A stretch of 64,000 nt of DNA from Acaryochloris sp. CCMEE 5410 (GCF_000238775.2 NZ_AFEJ02000002.1:558001-622000); one strand, 5' to 3'. Positions 47,817 to 60,539 are shown, counted from the first letter of the stretch. Made by a program: numbers and translations. Notes: a model not told the origin generated them from the sequence alone.

Positions 47817-50402
47817 CTATTTTTACTGGATGATGACAAGCTTATTTGTATCTGCCGAGATATCAGCGATCGCAAACGGCTTGAACAAGAACAGGCCCAG
47901 CTGTATAAATCCCTCGCCCTCAAATCTTCTGCTATCGAGGCATCAGATACTGGCATCGCAATTCTAAAGGATGGGAAATATATCTATCTCAACGCCAGCC
48001 ATCTGTCCTTGCTGGGGTATGAGGAACATGAACTACTGGGCGAGAGTTGGGAAATACTCTATGACCTGGAAGAGATGGAACGATTCAAACAACAGGTTTT
48101 CCCGCTTATGGCGCGGGAGGGGCGCTGGTTAGGGGAGGCAACGGCTCGACGGAAAGACGGGAGTTACTTCTCTCAAGAGGTGAGTTTGTCGGCATTAGAA
48201 GATAACACACTGATTTGTATTTGCCGAGATATTAGCGATCGCAAACTACTGGAGCAAGATCAAGCACGATTGACGGCTGTTCTAGAAGCGACCCCGGACT
48301 ACATTGGGATTGCCAGTGCTCAAGGAGAAATCCTATGGCATAACAGACAGCTTAGAACCCTCCGTTCAGATCTGGAGCGGCATCAGGAGCATCGCTCGAT
48401 TGCAGATTGTCATCCCAATTGGGTCAACCAAATTATTGTTGAAGAGGCTTTACCTGCTGCGATTGAAAATGGCAGTTGGACTGGAGAGTTGGCACTCCTT
48501 GATGGGAATGGAGATGAAATCCCCGTTTCGCAAGTCATTATTGCCCATAAAGCAGTGGATGGGACCATTGAGAATTTTTCGACCGTCATGCGAGATATTC
48601 GCGATCGCAAAGCGGCAGAAGCCAATCTTCGCGCCAGCGAGCAACGATTCCGACGCGCCATCGAAGATGCGCCTTTCCCGATCATGATTCACGCCGAAGA
48701 CGGAGAGATTCTGCAGATTAGCTCTACATGGACCGAGTTAACTGGTTATACCCTCGCCGACATCCCCACGACAGCGGACTGGACCCAGCGGGCCTATGGA
48801 CCAGATGCTATCCGTATTCTCGAAGAAGTCATAGTATCCAAATATAGCCGAACCAAGCGTTGGGATGAAGGGGTGTTTGTTATTCGCAAACAGGATGGCG
48901 ACTACTGTTTTTGGCAGTTTAGCTCTGCCCCCTTGGGAACTTCACCGGATGGACGTCGCTTAGTCGTTTCCATGGCCGTTGATGTCACTCAACGACGACA
49001 AGCTGAAGATGATCTGGAACAAGCCAATCAACAACTGGAAGAGTATTCCCAAACCCTAAAGCAGAAAGTAGAAGAACGTACCATTGCCCTCCAAGCCGCC
49101 AAAGAACAGGTTGAGAAAGCCAATGAGTACGAACAGGCACTCAACCGGATCACCAAAGACATTCGCCAAAGCCTCAACCTCAACGATATTTTTGCCACCA
49201 CAACCCAAGCCGTCAGGCCCATTCTGGGGTGTGAACGGGTAACGGTTTACAAATTTGATGTGTATTGGGGCGGAAAGTTTATTTTCGAGTCGAAACAAGA
49301 GACGCTAGAACCGTTAGTTTTTAGCTCTCGTCAAGCCGAGTGGAATGATTCCTTCCTTGTGAATGAAGAAGGGAATCCCTGTGTCTTTAACACCACTTAC
49401 CAGGTTGATGATATCTACGAGAAAGATCTGTCCCCCTGTCACCTTGAGGTTCTGGAGCGATTTAATATCAGAGCCTACCTGGTAGTCCCAATTTATGTCG
49501 GCCAGAAGCTCTGGGGGTTACTGGCGGCCTACAATCATTCCCAACCCCGAGCATGGCAGCCCGGTGAGGTCAGGCTATTTGAACAGGTCTGCAGTCATTT
49601 AGGCGTTGCCCTCAAGCAAGCAGAGCTACTATCAGCCATGGCTGAGTCCAAAGAAAAAGCCGATGCGGCGAACGAAGCCAAAAGCCTTTTTCTCGCCAAT
49701 ATGAGTCACGAACTCCGTACGCCCCTCAATGGCATTCTGGGTTATGCCCAAATCCTGCGCCGCTCAGAATCCCTATCGAATAAAGAACGGGAAGGGATAG
49801 ACACCATTTATCAGTGTGGTTCCCACCTGCTGAACCTGATTAATGACATTCTGGACATTTCTAAGATCGAGGCGCTCAAACTGGAGTTGACCCCTAAAGC
49901 AGTCAATCTGCCTCACCTCTTACAGACTGTCGTCGAAATGTGCAAAGTTAAGGCTGATCAAAAGGGGATTCAATTTCACTATCAACCCAGTTCCCAGCTT
50001 CCTCAGCAGGTTGAGGTGGATGACAAGCGCTTGCAACAGGTTCTGCTCAATCTATTGGGGAATGCTGTCAAATTTACGGATCATGGCTCGGTGGCCTTTA
50101 TCGTCGATGTCGCCCCCCTTTCGGAACAGCAGGTTTCCATCTCTTTCCGGGTTATCGATACAGGGGTAGGCATTGCTGAGCAAGATTTGGTCAAACTTTT
50201 CCAGTCCTTCGAACAGGTCGGTGATCAACATAAACAAGCTGAAGGGACGGGCTTGGGACTGGCCATTAGTCAGCGTATTGTCCGGCTGATGGTCAGTGAA
50301 ATTCATGTCACCAGTCAGCCTCAACAAGGCAGCGAATTTTCCTTTACGGTTAATCTTCCCCTAGCGGAGCAGGGGAAGATTAACAGCAGAGTAATCCTGT
50401 GA
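47817..50402 (+). pseudogene. Giant hybrid kinase 2, 3' part: PAS, candidate bilin GAF, histidine kinase
   Basis: About 861 in-frame residues from the IS junction to the stop at 50402; the first ATG is internal (48009). Order: end of a PAS domain (CRDISDRK), three further PAS domains, coiled coil, a GAF domain with SPCHLEVLERFNIRAYLVVP and LWGLLAAYNHSQPR (Cys codon at 49437), then HisKA ([11 protein letters not shown]) and HATPase ([13 protein letters not shown]). The Cys-His pair in this GAF is where cyanobacteriochromes attach their bilin, and paralog 1 has no GAF here. The part has no promoter of its own except within the IS. Confidence 0.85.
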
Positions 50403-51073
50403 TTGTTGATTACCAAGGAAAACGGCGACAAGTGTTGGTCATCGACGATCGATGGGAAAATCGAGTCGTCCTGTCGACGTTGTTAGAATTGGTGGGCTTT
50501 ACTGTCTTTGAGGCAGAGCAGGGACAGGCTGGACTCGACATTCTGAATCAGGGAACCCCCGATCTAGTCATTACTGATCTGATCATGCCAGGCATAGATG
50601 GTTATGATTTTTTAGCTACCGTTCGCCAATCTGAACCCATCAAAACGATAAAGATGATTGCGACGTCGGCAACGATTAACCAAAATGTACAGAACAGAGC
50701 ATTTAAGGCGGGTTGTGATGCTTTTCTACCAAAGCCCATTGATGCACAGAATTTGTATCACACGATTGCTGAACTGCTGCAGTTGGAGTGGATTTATGAA
50801 GCTTTACCCGAGGGACAAACATCTAAACAGACTGGGTTGACCACTCCGAGTACTGATATCATTGTGCCGCCTCCGGAGAAGCTGACTGTTTTGCTGGAAT
50901 ATGCTGCCAGTGGTTTTGTCAAAGACTTGCGCGAACAACTCGATCAGCTGGTTGCAGCTGACACCCAGTATGCTGCATTTGCCCAACCGCTCATAATTTT
51001 ATCCAAACAATTCAAGATTGAAGAGATCGAAGGGATACTTAGAGATTATTTAGGTCAATCAGACTCCAATTGA
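50399..51073 (+). CDS. Response regulator receiver protein, split from giant kinase 2
   Basis: 224 residues starting at GTG 50399, which overlaps the TGA of the kinase (GTGA). Receiver domain with VLVIDDRWENRVVL, phospho-acceptor Asp in VITDLIMPGIDG, and the switch/Lys in FLPKPI. A C-terminal helical region (PPEKLTVLLEYAASGF..., FKIEEIEGILRDYL) resembles the tail of paralog 1 after its receiver. In that paralog the receiver is fused, so this is a gene fission, or a -1 frameshift product could fuse the two. It probably receives phosphate from the adjoining kinase. Confidence 0.88.
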   Translation: MIVDYQGKRRQVLVIDDRWENRVVLSTLLELVGFTVFEAEQGQAGLDILNQGTPDLVITDLIMPGIDGYDFLATVRQSEPIKTIKMIATSATINQNVQNRAFKAGCDAFLPKPIDAQNLYHTIAELLQLEWIYEALPEGQTSKQTGLTTPSTDIIVPPPEKLTVLLEYAASGFVKDLREQLDQLVAADTQYAAFAQPLIILSKQFKIEEIEGILRDYLGQSDSN

Positions 51074-51129
51074 TACGTTATCAACAGAGCCATCTGGGAT
51101 TTGAGGATAAGCCCGTTCTGTCTCAATTT

Positions 51130-53199
<2,070 letters not shown>

Positions 53200-53264
53200 T
53201 CAGTTAGAGATATCCAGAAGCTAGGGTATATCCCACTCTGGTTTAGAAGTAAAAAAATGAACAA

Positions 53265-54146
53265 TCACTGAAGGAATGGATTGATCGAAATCGGTGTTTT
53301 TTGCAGCTTGGCCCCGGTAGGAGGGACAAAGCGAAAGGCGTCGGCAGGAACTGCAAGGGGATTGGTGTATTGAATCACCTTCTCCTGAATATTGAAGTCC
53401 AAGGTTTGGGGATTCTGACTGGCCATTTGCAAGTACTTAATTTCAGAGGTCAACTCATCTATAAAGGCCTGCAGCTGATAGCCTTTCGTTTGATCCAAAT
53501 AGGAGTAGGTGGTGTATTGAGCCCCCTCTAACCGTTGGGTATCAGACTTGAGTCCAGCCTTATCCGGTGCAAACTTAGATTCCAAAATCTCCACCAGCTT
53601 GTCTTCTGGCACATTCACCAACAAGGCAATATTGTCTTTCCCAGCGCTATTACGGATGGTTGAAAACAACCGAGACAGCATACCCGAGAGAAAGTTATCA
53701 TTGGCATCTTGGAACTGTTGATAGTCACGAACCGAGTAAACATTTTTACTGAGATCGTGGGTCCAAACGTGTTGACCGTCTGAGACTAACAGATATTCTC
53801 TCCCCACTTCCCCCGTTTGGTCCCTAAAGCTAATCTTGGTTCTGAACCGGTTAGGCTCTTCTGAAATGGTTTGGATTTGAGCCACTGAAACGAGATCTGC
53901 CCCAGGCGTTTTAGCCTCCAGGGTCAATTCTGATTGGAGCAAATAACGATCGTTGGCTAAGAACTGGCGCATGGCCCGAACAAGCAGGCCATAGTCAACC
54001 GTTTTCTCTGCTGGATGGACAAAGGGTTGGGCAACGGGTGTCAAAAGAGGGGAATGAGACCGGGACCAAGCAGGTTGAACCAGCAATCCCACCATAAAAG
54101 CTGACAACAAGCAAACCTGACGCTGATAGCCAAAAAGTTTCGTCAT
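53265..54146 (-). CDS. Secreted DUF2092/LolA-like protein
   Basis: About 293 residues from ATG 54146 (MTKLFGYQRQ...), nine bases after AGGTGG; the frame is open to 54224. Signal peptide with hydrophobic core VCLLSAFMVGLLVQPAWS. The mature part has the fold pattern of LolA/DUF2092 proteins: MRQFLANDRYLL, VSVAQIQTISEEPNRFRTKISF, YLLVSDGQHVWTHDLSKN and YTTYSYLDQTKGYQLQAFID. Such proteins bind lipid or act as outer-membrane-sorting-like factors, but I cannot say which here. It lies downstream of the Rad52-type gene on the same strand. Confidence 0.7.
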   Translation of the reverse strand: MTKLFGYQRQVCLLSAFMVGLLVQPAWSRSHSPLLTPVAQPFVHPAEKTVDYGLLVRAMRQFLANDRYLLQSELTLEAKTPGADLVSVAQIQTISEEPNRFRTKISFRDQTGEVGREYLLVSDGQHVWTHDLSKNVYSVRDYQQFQDANDNFLSGMLSRLFSTIRNSAGKDNIALLVNVPEDKLVEILESKFAPDKAGLKSDTQRLEGAQYTTYSYLDQTKGYQLQAFIDELTSEIKYLQMASQNPQTLDFNIQEKVIQYTNPLAVPADAFRFVPPTGAKLQKTPISINPFLQ

Positions 54147-54238
54147 ATCCATCAACCACCTACGCCAGCTATCACCTACCGTTCTAGCCTGGATTTTTTG
54201 CCGTAGCCAGTCGGGCTTTGGCATAGGATGCCCTATTG

Positions 54239-54709
54239 CTACCCTGCTTTTTTCAGGGGTTGACGATTCTTTTGGGTGCGAATTTGCTGTCGTATATCGG
54301 AATAAGCATAGGCTCTGCCGTCCCCCTGCTTCTGCATATGCCTGATCACAAATTCTTGATTGTCCAGGTAGGCCCCAACGCCAAATTGTTCAGCTGCATT
54401 TTTAAAGGCATCAGCAATCGCTCGTTCAATGGGTGTGCCATAGGTTTGCTTTTCGGGATAAGCTTTGTCGTTTCCCACACCTTCTCGGGTTAATCCCTCT
54501 AGGGTGAGCTGACAACGCACCACCACATATTCCCCAACGATCACAGGATCGCTATAGGAAACGGACCAGTCTGGACAAACCTCATTGAGTCGTTTGCGAA
54601 TTCGCTGCCAAGGGATAAAGAACCACTTACCGCCTCCTGGCAGAGTTCGATCTTGATGCTCTGCGGCGGGGAAGGGAGCTTTGAGTTGGTCTAGAAGTTC
54701 AGTCTTCAT
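54239..54709 (-). CDS. Rad52-family (Rad52/22) single-strand annealing-type protein
   Basis: 156 residues from ATG 54709 (MKTELLDQLKAPFPAAEH...). The pattern KWFFIPWQRIRKRLNEVCPDWSVSYSDP, then VVVRCQLTLEGLTREGVG, and PIERAIADAFKNAAEQFGVGAYL matches the Rad52/22 domain. Eukaryotic Rad52 and phage relatives anneal complementary single strands and load recombinase. It is short, essentially the DNA-binding core without a Rad51-interaction tail. Upstream is an AT-rich promoter with a palindrome over the expected transcription start. The following gene is 15 nt away. Confidence 0.82.
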   Translation of the reverse strand: MKTELLDQLKAPFPAAEHQDRTLPGGGKWFFIPWQRIRKRLNEVCPDWSVSYSDPVIVGEYVVVRCQLTLEGLTREGVGNDKAYPEKQTYGTPIERAIADAFKNAAEQFGVGAYLDNQEFVIRHMQKQGDGRAYAYSDIRQQIRTQKNRQPLKKAG

Positions 54710-54724
54710 GACTTCGATAGCTTT

Positions 54725-54748
54725 ATAGTATAATTGTACTATATTATA
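54725..54748 (-). promoter_or_regulatory. Promoter with operator-like palindrome for the Rad52-type gene
   Basis: On the minus strand a perfect TATAAT (54748-54743) is followed at once by ATAGTA-CAATTA-TACTAT (54742-54725), an inverted repeat covering the likely start of transcription. It ends 15 nt before the ATG. A TTGTCA lies 15 bases upstream of the -10. The palindrome suggests repressor control. Confidence 0.6.
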
Positions 54749-54906
54749 CCCATATAAATACAGTGACAATAAGCAAAATACCGAAACCATTTATCAGTCT
54801 TTGGTCGATGATTCCTTAAGGTTTATTGCAGAATCCACTGAAACCCTTTTTGTTGTGTGAACCTGAAGATTAGTAAATTTAAGTCAAAAAAGCTTAAGAA
54901 GCCTGA

Positions 54907-55920
<1,014 letters not shown>

Positions 55921-55947
55921 TTCAGATCTACTTTGGCATCAAAAACA

Positions 55948-55973
55948 GAGCGCCGCGGAATCCCACGGCGCTC
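55948..55973 (+). terminator. Hairpin after por
   Basis: An 8-bp perfect stem (GAGCGCCG with CGGCGCTC) around a 10-nt loop, 28 nt after the por stop. The T-tract is weak, so it may act in both directions between por and the convergent HupE gene. Confidence 0.55.
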
Positions 55974-56024
55974 TTCCGATTTAAACCAGACGAATGGCCT
56001 AATGAATCAGACTTACAGTTTAAA

Positions 56025-56687
56025 TTAACCCAGGACAACAGAACTCAGAAACGCAGCTCCCATACCGCTCAGGATAAATCCGGCAAATCTTAAATTCAAC
56101 AAACCTTGGCTCTGATTCTTTTTCTGAATGGCTTTACCCATGGTCCAGGCCACTAGACTAATTACTAGCTGAATGGAGACAAACCCGAGCAAGTAGGACA
56201 GGGTAGGCGTCATCTCCGCACCAACAATGGCTTCACCATAGGCATAGCCATGAAACACACCTGCAGCTGCACCCAGCAGCGATATCAACCAAATATTAGT
56301 TTGTAATCCTCGGGCTAAGACTAAGCCAAATGCTAGGACTGAAGCGGAAATAAACAATTCAGGAGCAGGCAAATCGAGGGCCTGTAAATGGATGCCTGTG
56401 CCTGCTAGGGACCCTAGTACAAATACTATCGGTACCAGCACCCCTTTGCGCATCAAGGCCGCCACCAGGCCAGCAGCAATCACAAAGGCCAGATGATCCA
56501 TGCCAATCACGGGATGTCCCATCCCAGACATAAACCCTTCAAAGGCATTGGCTGGTAACCGCCCACCCAAAGGATGATGGGCGAAAACCGGGGAAGAACA
56601 GGTCAGTAAGGTGAGGATCCCTAGGGTAATGCCCAGTCCTAGCCGACGGCTAGTGAAGGGGCTGCGGGATCGGGTGGAAATGGTCAT
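56025..56687 (-). CDS. HupE/UreJ-family metal transporter
   Basis: About 220 residues from ATG 56687 (MTISTRSRS...), or 232 from 56723. A signal-like first segment, then the diagnostic HPVIGMDHLAFVIAAGL motif in the first permease helix, six or seven membrane segments and GVFHGYAYGEAI. HupE/UreJ proteins import nickel or cobalt. As the last gene of the nitrile hydratase operon, which uses a cobalt-type active site, it is probably a cobalt importer. The metal is inferred from context. Confidence 0.85.
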   Translation of the reverse strand: MTISTRSRSPFTSRRLGLGITLGILTLLTCSSPVFAHHPLGGRLPANAFEGFMSGMGHPVIGMDHLAFVIAAGLVAALMRKGVLVPIVFVLGSLAGTGIHLQALDLPAPELFISASVLAFGLVLARGLQTNIWLISLLGAAAGVFHGYAYGEAIVGAEMTPTLSYLLGFVSIQLVISLVAWTMGKAIQKKNQSQGLLNLRFAGFILSGMGAAFLSSVVLG

Positions 56688-56730
56688 CGATTGGCTTTCC
56701 TCAGATAGATGATGCAACTTCAATAGGGGG

Positions 56731-57078
56731 CTATCCCTTACAATCCAACAGTTGGGCCAGTTGGGCCTCTAGTTCACCAGCAGCAATGACCCCAGACTCA
56801 ACGGCTACTTTTTCTAAAGCGGTTAACCAACATTGATAATAGTCCCATTCCGGATCATCTAGGGAATGGGTGGTTTCCCACTCATCGATGGTCTCGATTA
56901 AGGTTTGGCGGAAGGCTTCCCATTCAAAATGCCCCTGTTTTGAGAGGGCAATGGCGACCCCAAAGGCCAGCTTTTCCCAATCCCGTGCGAAATGAAGGTG
57001 ACCGTCTTGGCGGGGAGGAGCTTCTTCGGGCGACCCCATCAAACTGGTTGCGGCAAAATGCTCAAACTGGGTAAACAT
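56731..57078 (-). CDS. Nitrile hydratase accessory/activator protein
   Basis: 115 residues from ATG 57078, nine bases after AGGAGG; ATG 57087 is too close to it. It resembles the N-terminal part of NHase beta subunits: RDWEKLAFGVAIALSKQGHFEWEAFRQTLI, then WDYYQCWLTALEKV. These proteins exchange or deliver the metal-loaded alpha subunit (self-subunit swapping in cobalt enzymes). The gene follows nthA by 16 nt. Confidence 0.85.
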   Translation of the reverse strand: MFTQFEHFAATSLMGSPEEAPPRQDGHLHFARDWEKLAFGVAIALSKQGHFEWEAFRQTLIETIDEWETTHSLDDPEWDYYQCWLTALEKVAVESGVIAAGELEAQLAQLLDCKG

Positions 57079-57094
57079 GACTGTCATCCTCCTC

Positions 57095-57718
57095 CTAGAC
57101 TTGCACGGTGGCAACACCCATCATGGCTTCTGGCGTTAGTAGATCAGCCAATTGGGCCTCGTTCATACCCTCAGTCCCCGCTGGCCGCATGGGCAAGACC
57201 CACCAGCGAATCTGAGCACTGCTATCCCAGACTCGTACCTCTACAGAATCGTCCAGGGTGACGCCAAATTCTTTGAGGACCACACGGGGTTCTCTGACCA
57301 CCCGTGCCCGGAACGTTGGATCTTTAAACCAGTAGGGGGGTAAGCCCAAGGTGGGCCAAGGATAGCAAGAGCATAAGGTACAAACAATAACGTTATGGAC
57401 CTCGGGGGTATTCTCGACAATCCGCATATGCTCCCCTTCCGCCCCGGACATGCCTGCAGGAAAGTCTAGTTCTTGGCAGGCGGCATTACAATCGGCCAAC
57501 AGCCGCTGTTTGAATTCCGAATCCACCCAGGCTTTGGCCACCAACTTGGCTCCGTTAAACGGCCCCATTTCCGTTTCAAAGTAGCTGAGGATTTGATCGA
57601 CGGTCTTGCCAGTGATAATCCCTTTTTCGATCAGCAAGGATTCCAAAGCCTTAACCTTGGCAGCACTGTAAGTTTCCCGATCGGCGCCATATTTAAATCC
57701 AGGGTAATTGCTAGGCAT
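57095..57718 (-). CDS. nthA: Nitrile hydratase alpha subunit, cobalt-type
   Basis: 207 residues. The metal claw is VCTLCSC at residues 112-118 (Cys113, Cys116, Cys118; Thr in the second place, as in cobalt enzymes, where iron enzymes have Ser). YPWPTLGLPPYWFKDP follows, and RVVREPRVVLKEFG is the family helix. Cys116 and Cys118 are oxidised in mature enzymes. It hydrates nitriles to amides together with the beta subunit. Start ATG 57718 is 3 nt after the stop of nthB. Confidence 0.95.
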   Translation of the reverse strand: MPSNYPGFKYGADRETYSAAKVKALESLLIEKGIITGKTVDQILSYFETEMGPFNGAKLVAKAWVDSEFKQRLLADCNAACQELDFPAGMSGAEGEHMRIVENTPEVHNVIVCTLCSCYPWPTLGLPPYWFKDPTFRARVVREPRVVLKEFGVTLDDSVEVRVWDSSAQIRWWVLPMRPAGTEGMNEAQLADLLTPEAMMGVATVQV

Positions 57719-57721
57719 AAT

Positions 57722-58468
57722 CTAGGCGGCTTCCAAATAAACTTCAAAAATATCGTTGTAGTAAACAGAATTGGGCTCAGTCAGAGATTCAGGCCAAATA
57801 TCTTGGGGCTGGAACAGCAGGCTATACACCGGCATGGGCGTACCAATCCCATCTTCAGTGGGGAAGAAGTAGGTAAAGGCCCCTTCATAGACCAAGACCA
57901 CCACCGCTTCTCTATCTCGCAACTGCCCAGGCAAGCGACTATGGGCACCAGGATGAACATTTTTGACTTTGACGCGATCCCCCACTTTAAATTTGGGCGG
58001 GGCCGGGGCGGGCCGCATCGGTGAGTCCCCTTCTCGCAAGTATTTATCGACCTGGGTATCGATTCCAGCTTTGCCACCCTTGGGGAGGGGAGCGGCAGCT
58101 TTCGTGCTGTCTTCTAAAAACTCAGCGGTGCGGGTATCGAGTTCTTCTTGGGTAATGTAGCCTTCTTCCACAAAGAAGCCCGAAATCCCCCCCAGCCATT
58201 TTTCGTAATACCGTAGCCGGAAATACTCAAAGGGATGCATGGCTTCAGCCCCTTTGCGCAGATGCCCCCAGGTCCAGAAGCTCTTAAATTGGGTGGGGAC
58301 TTTGGCAATCTCATAATTCGGCAGAGCGGTATCCAGGTGATTGCTCAGGGCCATCATGGCAGTGTGGATACCGAAGATCCGCTTTTCCCAGGGTTCCACA
58401 AATACTTGTTTTTCAACGTTAATGGGATCGAGCCCTTCGAGGCCCCCTAGATTGTGCTGTAGTTTCAT
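57722..58468 (-). CDS. nthB: Nitrile hydratase beta subunit
   Basis: 248 residues. It opens with [16 protein letters not shown], the typical beta start, then [22 protein letters not shown] and the SH3-like C-terminal barrel ([41 protein letters not shown]). Beta precedes alpha, as in cobalt-type operons. Its ATG overlaps the stop of the CobW-type gene (ATGA). Confidence 0.95.
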   Translation of the reverse strand: MKLQHNLGGLEGLDPINVEKQVFVEPWEKRIFGIHTAMMALSNHLDTALPNYEIAKVPTQFKSFWTWGHLRKGAEAMHPFEYFRLRYYEKWLGGISGFFVEEGYITQEELDTRTAEFLEDSTKAAAPLPKGGKAGIDTQVDKYLREGDSPMRPAPAPPKFKVGDRVKVKNVHPGAHSRLPGQLRDREAVVVLVYEGAFTYFFPTEDGIGTPMPVYSLLFQPQDIWPESLTEPNSVYYNDIFEVYLEAA

Positions 58469-59466
58469 GCGTATACCTCTGCAGTTAAGGCTGGGGAAAG
58501 GGGCTGGGCCAAACAGCTCTGAAAACCAGTACGCAGTTTGGTTTCATCAAGATTTCTGCCGATAAAGACCAATTCATTGCGGCGGGTTTCCCCCGGACGC
58601 CAGGGTTTACCGGGCCTGCCGTCTAAGGTCATATGCACCCCTTGAAAAACAAACCGACGATCGGCGTTATCCATATCCAAAATGCCTTTCATCCGAAACA
58701 GATCGGGGCCGCGAGCTTGAACGAGCTGGTAGAGCCATCGATTGAGTTTGACGCTGTCTACGGTGCCCGTCTCGGTAATGGCAACAGAGGAGACGGTTTG
58801 ATCATGTTCGTGGGCATCTTCGTCTAAAAACTCGGGGTCGATGCTGAGGGCATGGCTGAGGTTAAAGGCTTGGACCCCCAGAAGTTGAGTGAGGTCCATC
58901 TTGCAGTGGGTGGTGGGATGTAGGGTTGCGATCGCATTGATGCTCCTTACCTGTTGCGTCAGGGCCGTCAGAATTTCCGGTGAGACCAAATCCTGCTTAT
59001 TCAGCAAAATCACATCCGCAAAAGCAATTTGCTCTTGGGCTTCACTACTCTCCCAGTGGTCCCAAATATGCTTGGCATCTACGACGGTGACGACGGCATC
59101 GAGTTGGGTTTGCCGCAGCATCACTTCATCGACAAAAAAGGACTGGATCACGGGGGCTGGATCGGCAAGGCCCGTCGTTTCAATCACCAAGTGATCAAAG
59201 CGGTCTCGCCGCTGCATCAGGTTGCCAATAATCCGAATTAAGTCTCCGCGAACGGTGCAGCAGATGCAGCCATTGTTCATTTCAAAGACTTCTTCATCGG
59301 CATCAATCACCAACTGATGATCGATACCGACCTCACCAAATTCGTTGACAATCACCGCTATCCGTTGATGGTGCTCTTCTGTCAGAATGCGGTTCAGTAG
59401 AGTGGTCTTTCCTGCTCCCAAGTACCCCGTCAAAACGGTAACCGGAATCTTTTGGATCAATGCCAT
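58465..59466 (-). CDS. CobW-family GTPase, nitrile hydratase metallochaperone candidate
   Basis: 333 residues. P-loop [16 protein letters not shown], the metal-binding Cys motif CICCTVRGD, the GTP-specificity segment LLNKQDL and the C-terminal CobW domain ([22 protein letters not shown]). CobW GTPases deliver metals to proteins; in NHase operons they act as activators. Here the coupling to nthB by ATGA supports cobalt delivery to the alpha subunit. Ends with VYA. Confidence 0.9.
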   Translation of the reverse strand: MALIQKIPVTVLTGYLGAGKTTLLNRILTEEHHQRIAVIVNEFGEVGIDHQLVIDADEEVFEMNNGCICCTVRGDLIRIIGNLMQRRDRFDHLVIETTGLADPAPVIQSFFVDEVMLRQTQLDAVVTVVDAKHIWDHWESSEAQEQIAFADVILLNKQDLVSPEILTALTQQVRSINAIATLHPTTHCKMDLTQLLGVQAFNLSHALSIDPEFLDEDAHEHDQTVSSVAITETGTVDSVKLNRWLYQLVQARGPDLFRMKGILDMDNADRRFVFQGVHMTLDGRPGKPWRPGETRRNELVFIGRNLDETKLRTGFQSCLAQPLSPALTAEVYA

Positions 59467-59480
59467 TGTGTTCTCCTGCC

Positions 59481-60401
59481 CTAACTCAATACCGTCATGA
59501 CTCGAAATCCAATCGTCCGGTTGAGGGCATTGGGGTCATAACCGGAACGGCTGGCCGAGCGCAGTCGCTCTGGAGGATCTAACCAGCCCCCACCCCGAAT
59601 AGACCGCTGTGCCAGGGTATTTCGAGCATCGGTTCTTTGCCACCGATCCGCACACCATTCCCACACGTTGCCGTGCATGTCGTGTAACCCAAAAGCATTC
59701 GGGGCAAAGCTGCCTACGTCCAGGGTTTGTCGCCGATACGTGCCTGCGGCTTCTCCTGCATAGGTGTATGTGCCCACATAGTCGGCCCATTCGCTGGTGA
59801 TAGTTGCTCCGGTATGGAACGGGGTCTGGCTACCCGCCCGACAGGCTTGTTCCCACTGAGCTTCTGTGGGTAATTGGTAGGTCCGTCCCGTTAGATGGCT
59901 GAGGCGAACACAGAATTCGACCGCCTCTAGCCAAGAGATACTCTCCACTGGACGGCGAGAACCCTGAAAATGGGAGGGGGCAGGATCCAGTTCTCGCTTT
60001 ACTTTTGGTAACGCTGCGACTGCCGCCCACTGGGCTTGGGTAATGGGACATTGACTAATAAAAAAGGCTGGTTCGCTAGTATGCCGAGCTTGGGCGAAAT
60101 TGCGATGTTTAGAATGAACCCATCTGACCCAGGATTGACTAGATGGGATGGCTACCATGTTTAATGCTTGTTGAGAATCTAAGGACTCTAAAAAAAACTG
60201 GTTACTTAGCTTTTGAAGACCAACTAACTGCCCCTTTCGATTAATTTTTGGTGTCTCATACTCAAAGTTCTGTAAATCAACTGAAGTTAAGGGTTGTGAT
60301 TGAAAAAACTTTAAATCCTGAAGCTTACCCTGTATTGAACAGGCAAGAGAAATACTTCCAAGTCCAGCAAACTGAAGGAATCTGCGACGTTTTACCACCA
60401 A
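59481..60401 (-). CDS. FGE-sulfatase-domain protein lacking FGE catalytic cysteines
   Basis: 306 residues, starting at TTG 60401 or GTG 60398, with GGAGG at 60412-60408 upstream. N-terminus [13 protein letters not shown] looks like a Tat signal; the mature part is a formylglycine-generating-enzyme fold: [71 protein letters not shown] and IGFRV. Active FGE has two Cys near the final repeat (usually after RGGS and in GFRC); neither is present, so it is not a classical FGE. First gene of the nitrile hydratase operon, 15 nt before the CobW gene. Confidence 0.8.
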   Translation of the reverse strand: MVVKRRRFLQFAGLGSISLACSIQGKLQDLKFFQSQPLTSVDLQNFEYETPKINRKGQLVGLQKLSNQFFLESLDSQQALNMVAIPSSQSWVRWVHSKHRNFAQARHTSEPAFFISQCPITQAQWAAVAALPKVKRELDPAPSHFQGSRRPVESISWLEAVEFCVRLSHLTGRTYQLPTEAQWEQACRAGSQTPFHTGATITSEWADYVGTYTYAGEAAGTYRRQTLDVGSFAPNAFGLHDMHGNVWEWCADRWQRTDARNTLAQRSIRGGGWLDPPERLRSASRSGYDPNALNRTIGFRVMTVLS

Positions 60402-60539
60402 ACTAAACCTCCGAATATGGGGTTAACAACTGTCAGCAGGCTTAATAAAGAAGGGATCTTAGTCTAGATAAAACTTTTTAATAATAATGTTTTTTATAGA
60501 AGACTGATAATACCAATATTTTATTTTTTACCTGTAGTG

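Noticed and set aside
59481-60401. Sulfatase-activating formylglycine-generating enzyme
   Set aside because: The catalytic Cys pair near the C-terminus is absent and no sulfatase gene is nearby.
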